Of a DNA stretch of 54,351 nt, positions 50,785 through 54,351 are shown piece after piece. How positions within the stretch are numbered: the stretch's first letter is position 1; each line of letters opens with the position of its first letter. This DNA comes from a virus: the IMG/VR virus record IMGVR_UViG_3300024252_000016, positions 1 through 54,351 of that record; one strand, 5' to 3'. The translations under genes were made by a program, and so were the position numbers. The notes under the pieces were generated by a model. That model searched no databases. It saw only the letters and a program-made list of their open reading frames with translations, and was not told the origin of the DNA.

Positions 50785-51224
50785 AAGGGTTTCCATATCA
50801 TTAAAGGCAAAATAGCTACATCCGCGATAGTTGCAGCTAGTCCCCACCACCACCATCTACGATCATAATAGTTGTACTTCTCGCCTTTGTTCATAACTAA
50901 ATCAATGTGCTGTTTACGCAGATACGGAATTGATACCCCCCAGAACACTAGGGATAACGTCCAAAGTATAAGCGCCCACATAATGAATGTAGTTGTGTAG
51001 GTATACACCGGGTGCAAATACACTAGTAGTAGTCCAGAAGCCAGAGACAATAGACCATAGAACTCTACGAAGATAGAATCTGTACGTCTAGTTAGTTTAT
51101 TGGTGTAAGTGCGTACTGCTACAGTGCAATGCTTGCTCCTACCTTTCCAGGTATTTGTAACTAACATATTACCTAGGAACATCGCTATTGAAAATACATG
51201 TAGTGTCTTAACTAATAAGAACAC
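50781..51224 (-). CDS. DUF2269-like integral membrane protein
   Basis: A 147-aa membrane protein with four predicted helices (near residues 2-20, 53-71, 77-97 and 127-143). The start LLVKTLHVFSIAMFLGNMLVTNTWK is typical of the DUF2269 family. A WWWW run precedes the last helix. It starts with GTG inside the ACP stop (TAGTG) and its stop overlaps the KS start (ATGA), so ACP, membrane protein and KS are made together. It could anchor the acyl chemistry at the inner membrane. Confidence 0.78.
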   Translation of the reverse strand: MFLLVKTLHVFSIAMFLGNMLVTNTWKGRSKHCTVAVRTYTNKLTRRTDSIFVEFYGLLSLASGLLLVYLHPVYTYTTTFIMWALILWTLSLVFWGVSIPYLRKQHIDLVMNKGEKYNYYDRRWWWWGLAATIADVAILPLMIWKPL

Positions 51225-51487
51225 TATAATCCATGACTATTGAAGAACTCCATCATTTCTTGAACAGTCCCTCCAGTATTTATTATTTCACCTAATTCAG
51301 TAATGACTTCTTCGCTCAATAATACTTCATCTTCTATGTAAATTAATACAATACTCCAGTCTAAACTATCCAACCCGATGTCTTTTAATGTATCTGTGCT
51401 TTTGGTACACAGAGTATACTCAGTGGCATCCATTACAGATGCTGTGACTGCGTTATTTAATATGTTTAGTGTTTCCTCTAATGTCAT
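51224..51487 (-). CDS. acyl carrier protein
   Basis: An 87-aa acidic four-helix protein with the ACP phosphopantetheine motif GLDSLDW; Ser41 is the expected attachment site for the 4'-phosphopantetheine arm added by the host transferase. Length and acidity are normal for type II ACPs. AGGGAGGGTAC lies before the ATG. It is encoded in an operon with a membrane protein and a ketosynthase, so it probably carries the acyl chain used by that enzyme. Confidence 0.9.
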   Translation of the reverse strand: MTLEETLNILNNAVTASVMDATEYTLCTKSTDTLKDIGLDSLDWSIVLIYIEDEVLLSEEVITELGEIINTGGTVQEMMEFFNSHGL

Positions 51488-51497
51488 CGTACCCTCC

Positions 51498-51746
51498 CTA
51501 GGTGTGAAATAACGGTATTGCGTTTACTTGTCTAATGTTTACTACATCACGATAATCCTGTAATTCCCCATCAATTATAACAAATCTTTGTAAGTCAATA
51601 GGTCTACAATTAATATTTATCCAGTTAATCTCTTCAGACCTTTTAGTTTCCCCATTTGTGGGGTTTACCCAAAAATCGGTAAAGGTTAGTGGGTATATCG
51701 ATACACCAGCAAAGCTGAATTCACCGTGAGGGTCTTTACTCTGCAT
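51498..51746 (-). CDS. hypothetical protein, 82 aa
   Basis: An 82-aa protein, beta-rich, with several Trp and Asn (FWVNPTNGETKR, EINWININCRPIDLQ). It overlaps the previous gene by 11 bases and lies 10 bases before the ACP gene. It may be a tail-associated protein or part of the acyl operon. It is not recognised. Confidence 0.6.
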   Translation of the reverse strand: MQSKDPHGEFSFAGVSIYPLTFTDFWVNPTNGETKRSEEINWININCRPIDLQRFVIIDGELQDYRDVVNIRQVNAIPLFHT

Positions 51747-52320
51747 AACTTTTACCTTTGTCAGTAAGAATTAGCTCATATAGTGATATCTTATTAATAG
51801 TGGGGTCATTGGCGGGGATTTCAAAATTATAAGGTTCAACAAAAAAATACAACATATCCTCAGCTGGGTCGTACAAGCCAAATAAACTGTCAAACCTAAA
51901 GATAGACTCAGTCTCTTCAGTGTAATAACTGAGCACTTTGCTGTCTGGCGTGAAGTCTACTACTACTAATACTGGCAATGTGGCCGATTCTGCAATACGG
52001 GCTATTTTAAAAACACCGCCTGTAATGTTTTCCACATATTCAGAGTCAAAACTACTACTGACTACCCAAGGCTTATTCTCACCCCGTAACACGCGCCTGT
52101 ACCCATCAATGTACGCTTTCATACCTTCTCTAAAAAACTTATCCGCAGAACTACGTCTTATCCTGTGATGATTAGTAAACAGCCCTACAGCACAAAATAA
52201 GGCACCTAGGAAGCCCTTATGTCCTCGTCTTAGTTTAGACGATGTGAATGGGGGGTAAAGTAAAGTTTTACTCTCATAATCTTGCATCATCCGTTCAATT
52301 AGTTCTCTATTTGTTGGCAT
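51736..52320 (-). CDS. hypothetical protein, 194 aa
   Basis: A 194-aa protein with a basic N-terminal third, a weak hydrophobic helix (GFLGALFCAVGLFTN, about residues 36-50) and a beta-rich, acidic C-terminal part (SATLPVLVVVDFTPDSK). It is not recognised. Position between fibre-like genes and the ACP operon allows either a tail or a lipid-related role. Confidence 0.6.
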   Translation of the reverse strand: MPTNRELIERMMQDYESKTLLYPPFTSSKLRRGHKGFLGALFCAVGLFTNHHRIRRSSADKFFREGMKAYIDGYRRVLRGENKPWVVSSSFDSEYVENITGGVFKIARIAESATLPVLVVVDFTPDSKVLSYYTEETESIFRFDSLFGLYDPAEDMLYFFVEPYNFEIPANDPTINKISLYELILTDKGKSYAE

Positions 52321-52492
52321 ATAGGTATCCTAGTATGTACTCACGTGTTGGCTTCACCCCTTCAGGTATTTCTACTAAATGTGTATTAGTAGTTTTAAAT
52401 TTATTGGTAGCGTCTAATTGCACAATATTAACTACACTTACTGTAGCAATATTATCTTTAATTGTAAAGGTAGTCTGTATTAAATCAATCAT
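52307..52492 (-). CDS. hypothetical protein, 61 aa
   Basis: A 61-aa beta-rich protein overlapping both neighbours by a few bases in the leftward operon. It resembles small tail-accessory proteins in composition only. Confidence 0.55.
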   Translation of the reverse strand: MIDLIQTTFTIKDNIATVSVVNIVQLDATNKFKTTNTHLVEIPEGVKPTREYILGYLYANK

Positions 52493-53409
52493 GAGTATAG
52501 GCTCGGTTTAGAGAACAAATACGCGTTGTTGTTCATATTTATTTGCCCGTTGTTAATAGCCTGTTGTCCACCACTACCACTACCACCATCGAACCTAATA
52601 CCTATGAAACTATCCGATTCTGATTCATGGAAGAGATGTCCGACATTAAAGGTTAACCACCCTGATTTAAATTTATTATCTTTAACTTGAAAGCCGTTTC
52701 GATAAAACGCCCACCAAGTATCTGATCGGTCCCACACTTCTTCCCAACCAAGACATGCGCCACATACGTCTAAACCTGTACAAGAATCCGAGTGTTGTGT
52801 TGTTGTGTATTCACGTTCTGCCTGGGCCAGTGAAGGTGCGCAGAACATAATATCTGAAGAAGATAAACCATTTAAACTTTTCTCAACCCAGTGGTTAGGA
52901 TTTGGATTTAAGTTCTGTGAACTTGTGATAATAGTGGACGGGGGGGTTATTGTACCACCCCCTAAAATTACTAAGGGGGCTTTCCTACTATCAAACGCCA
53001 CATCATTATTGCTATTAAATACCTGCAAACCCCAGTCCTGCCCAGAAGGGTTGGTGATAGCACCCGGTTTAGTAAAAATATGTAAGTGTGGGTGCGCAGC
53101 AGAACTTGAAGTTGTTCCTGCAACAGCTACATCAATCGCCCACTTTTTGTTGCCACCACCCAAATCCTGTATTACATCCATACCGAGCATAGCCTGTATC
53201 TGTTCACACTGAGGCTCTATAAATACCATAGGAGGATTGTCTGACCCGATGGTTACTATGAAGCGGTAATTCCACATACCGCCATATGAATCATGATATC
53301 CCAGTACACTGTCTATAGTTGTGAGTTTAGAATGCAAATGGTAGTTCTGCATCTCACTGCTTATAAGTACTTGGTTATTATTATTTTTTGCACTGAAACC
53401 GTAACTCAT
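52489..53409 (-). CDS. putative tail or fibre protein, 306 aa
   Basis: A 306-aa beta-rich protein starting MSYGFSAKNNNNQVLISS, a beginning seen in short tail proteins of marine phages, and sharing MSYG with the gene before it. It contains several His and Trp and a Cys cluster (DSCTGLDVCGACLGWEEVW). The Gly/Ser-rich end may be flexible. It is likely exposed on the tail and involved in host contact. The start overlaps the previous stop (ATGA). Confidence 0.6.
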   Translation of the reverse strand: MSYGFSAKNNNNQVLISSEMQNYHLHSKLTTIDSVLGYHDSYGGMWNYRFIVTIGSDNPPMVFIEPQCEQIQAMLGMDVIQDLGGGNKKWAIDVAVAGTTSSSAAHPHLHIFTKPGAITNPSGQDWGLQVFNSNNDVAFDSRKAPLVILGGGTITPPSTIITSSQNLNPNPNHWVEKSLNGLSSSDIMFCAPSLAQAEREYTTTQHSDSCTGLDVCGACLGWEEVWDRSDTWWAFYRNGFQVKDNKFKSGWLTFNVGHLFHESESDSFIGIRFDGGSGSGGQQAINNGQINMNNNAYLFSKPSLYS

Positions 53410-53870
53410 CTTCCTAACACCACCACATAAGTGTCACTATACGTGTGTTGTGTTCCTGCGGGAGTAGCTGTAACACTAGTACCCGACACTGCTACTGTGT
53501 GTGTCTTTGCTGCAGTGTCAGGTTGCAAGGTATGTACCATAAATTGTACTGTTATAAACTCAGTTACCCCTTCAGCAGTTAATGAAGAATAGTTTTTACT
53601 AACCGTGACCCCAGCGCTAGCTACAAAACTATCTACCTGATTCCATGTAACATCATTAGACGAGTAAACTAAAGGGCTTGACCAAGTGCCCCCCACAAAC
53701 GCACAAGATGCTGTGTTGAATGGGGCTACCCAATCACCTGCACCAGTGTTAATACAAGATACTGCATTAGTGTGCGCAGTTAAGTGCACACCGTCTTTTA
53801 CACACACATTAGATGTCGGGCCTACACAGGAGTCATCACCACTCTTAAAGATTTCTAAACCATAACTCAT
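53406..53870 (-). CDS. putative tail protein, 154 aa
   Basis: A 154-aa Thr/Val-rich, beta-type protein with five Cys in the first half (DDSCVGPTSNVC, AVSC, ASC). The Cys-x-GxW pattern is like that in the end of the preceding fibre gene, so the genes may share a module. It is probably a tail-tip or fibre component. Confidence 0.55.
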   Translation of the reverse strand: MSYGLEIFKSGDDSCVGPTSNVCVKDGVHLTAHTNAVSCINTGAGDWVAPFNTASCAFVGGTWSSPLVYSSNDVTWNQVDSFVASAGVTVSKNYSSLTAEGVTEFITVQFMVHTLQPDTAAKTHTVAVSGTSVTATPAGTQHTYSDTYVVVLGR

Positions 53871-54351
53871 GCTAGGTTACCTAACTTAACTCTTAGAGTA
53901 TCCACTCCTCCAGCGGTAGTGTAGACCTTAATCACATCACCTTCTATTACCATCTTTCCAGTGCTTGTACTCTTCTCAATAATTACTGTACCATCTTGCT
54001 TAACTCTAAAAGGAGCTGAAGCAGGAGTAGCATGACCAGCATAAATGCGATAATCATCCCAAACAGCACCCGCTGCAATACAAGCGGCTTCAGTTGTTGA
54101 AACGCCATCAGAACAAGAAGCAGGAACACCTGACAGGACACCAACATTATTACCTGTACCTGCAACAATTTTAGTTGTAGCGCTTATTTTATTTCCTGTG
54201 ATAGTACCACCATCAATATTAGTGCCTGTAATAGTAGTACCTGCTATGAGGTCACCTGTAATAGTTCCTGATTTTATTGTAGTGGCGCTCATCGTACCGT
54301 CTAATACTAGACTACCTTGTATTCCCACAACACTAGTATCTGGTGCTGCCC
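53867..54351 (-). CDS. tail fibre / host-specificity protein, C-terminal part (runs off window)
   Basis: The reading frame is open to the window edge, so this is only the C-terminal about 160 residues of a larger protein; the GTG at 54328 is not a real start. The sequence has Gly/Thr/Ile repeats (IKSGTITGDLIAGTTITG) and a C-terminal FRVKQDGTVIIE part, as in central tail-fibre or J-type tip proteins of phages. A short SCSDGVSTTEAACIAAGAVW insertion with paired Cys is present. Confidence 0.7.
   Translation of the reverse strand, partial: AAPDTSVVGIQGSLVLDGTMSATTIKSGTITGDLIAGTTITGTNIDGGTITGNKISATTKIVAGTGNNVGVLSGVPASCSDGVSTTEAACIAAGAVWDDYRIYAGHATPASAPFRVKQDGTVIIEKSTSTGKMVIEGDVIKVYTTAGGVDTLRVKLGNLA

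Noticed and set aside
50785-50856. Longer ketosynthase start 24 codons upstream
   Set aside because: It overlaps the membrane-protein gene by 76 bases, and the extra residues do not look like a KS N-terminus. The ATGA-overlap start is typical of this operon.
1-54351. tRNA genes, CRISPR arrays, insertion sequences, integrase
   Set aside because: I looked for cloverleaf arms with T-loop sequences, regularly spaced repeats, transposases and recombinases, and found none that I could support.

Overview
The window is most of the genome of a lytic, AT-rich, N4-like podovirus (Schitoviridae type). The diagnostic set is present: a giant virion RNA polymerase, a second T7-type RNA polymerase in the early region, the MoxR ATPase plus DUF2201/VWA pair, a family A DNA polymerase, the gp42/gp43/gp44-like replication cluster, an SSB, and a leftward late block with N4-type major capsid and portal proteins. 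No integrase, tRNA gene, CRISPR array or insertion sequence was seen. The large terminase, lysis genes and the rest of the tail genes are absent; they presumably lie outside the window, because the last tail gene runs off the right edge. The host is unknown. The phage-borne RNA polymerase alpha C-terminal domain looks proteobacterial, with several residues that I remember as alphaproteobacterial.

Layout. 14-1867 (minus): RepL-like winged-helix regulator, T5orf172/GIY-YIG protein, small terminase-like protein, two tiny membrane peptides and a hypothetical gene. 1868-2442: a hairpin-rich divergent control region with a duplicated operator-like repeat. 2443-25984 (plus): early and middle genes. 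These are the first early genes, a single-chain RNAPII-like polymerase, an SF1 helicase, a long run of small accessory genes including an alpha-CTD protein, MoxR/DUF2201, DNA polymerase, RusA, a gene-free and strongly structured stretch of about 630 nt (candidate large ncRNA), RecB-like nuclease, primase, Sak4-like ATPase, HTH proteins and SSB. 25985-54351 (minus): late genes. These are vRNAP, further probable ejection proteins, structural proteins, major capsid protein, scaffold-like protein and portal, then an unusual acyl carrier protein / DUF2269 membrane protein / ketosynthase operon, and finally tail or fibre genes.

Likely programme. By analogy with N4, the injected vRNAP would start early transcription at DNA hairpin promoters. 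Six hairpins with 5-6 bp stems and 3-nt TAC or TCC loops lie in front of rightward genes, and all would place a C(GNA)G loop on the template strand. The early RNAPII would then transcribe middle genes, and host RNAP would read the late block. The alpha-CTD protein and several HTH proteins are candidates for steering host RNAP.

Most interesting points: the phage ACP-membrane protein-ketosynthase cassette; the alpha-CTD fusion; the structured RNA candidate at 17.7-18.3 kb; a vRNAP that lacks the N4 N-terminal third but carries two HExxH motifs and a nucleotidyltransferase-like region; and a fused, single-polypeptide RNAPII.
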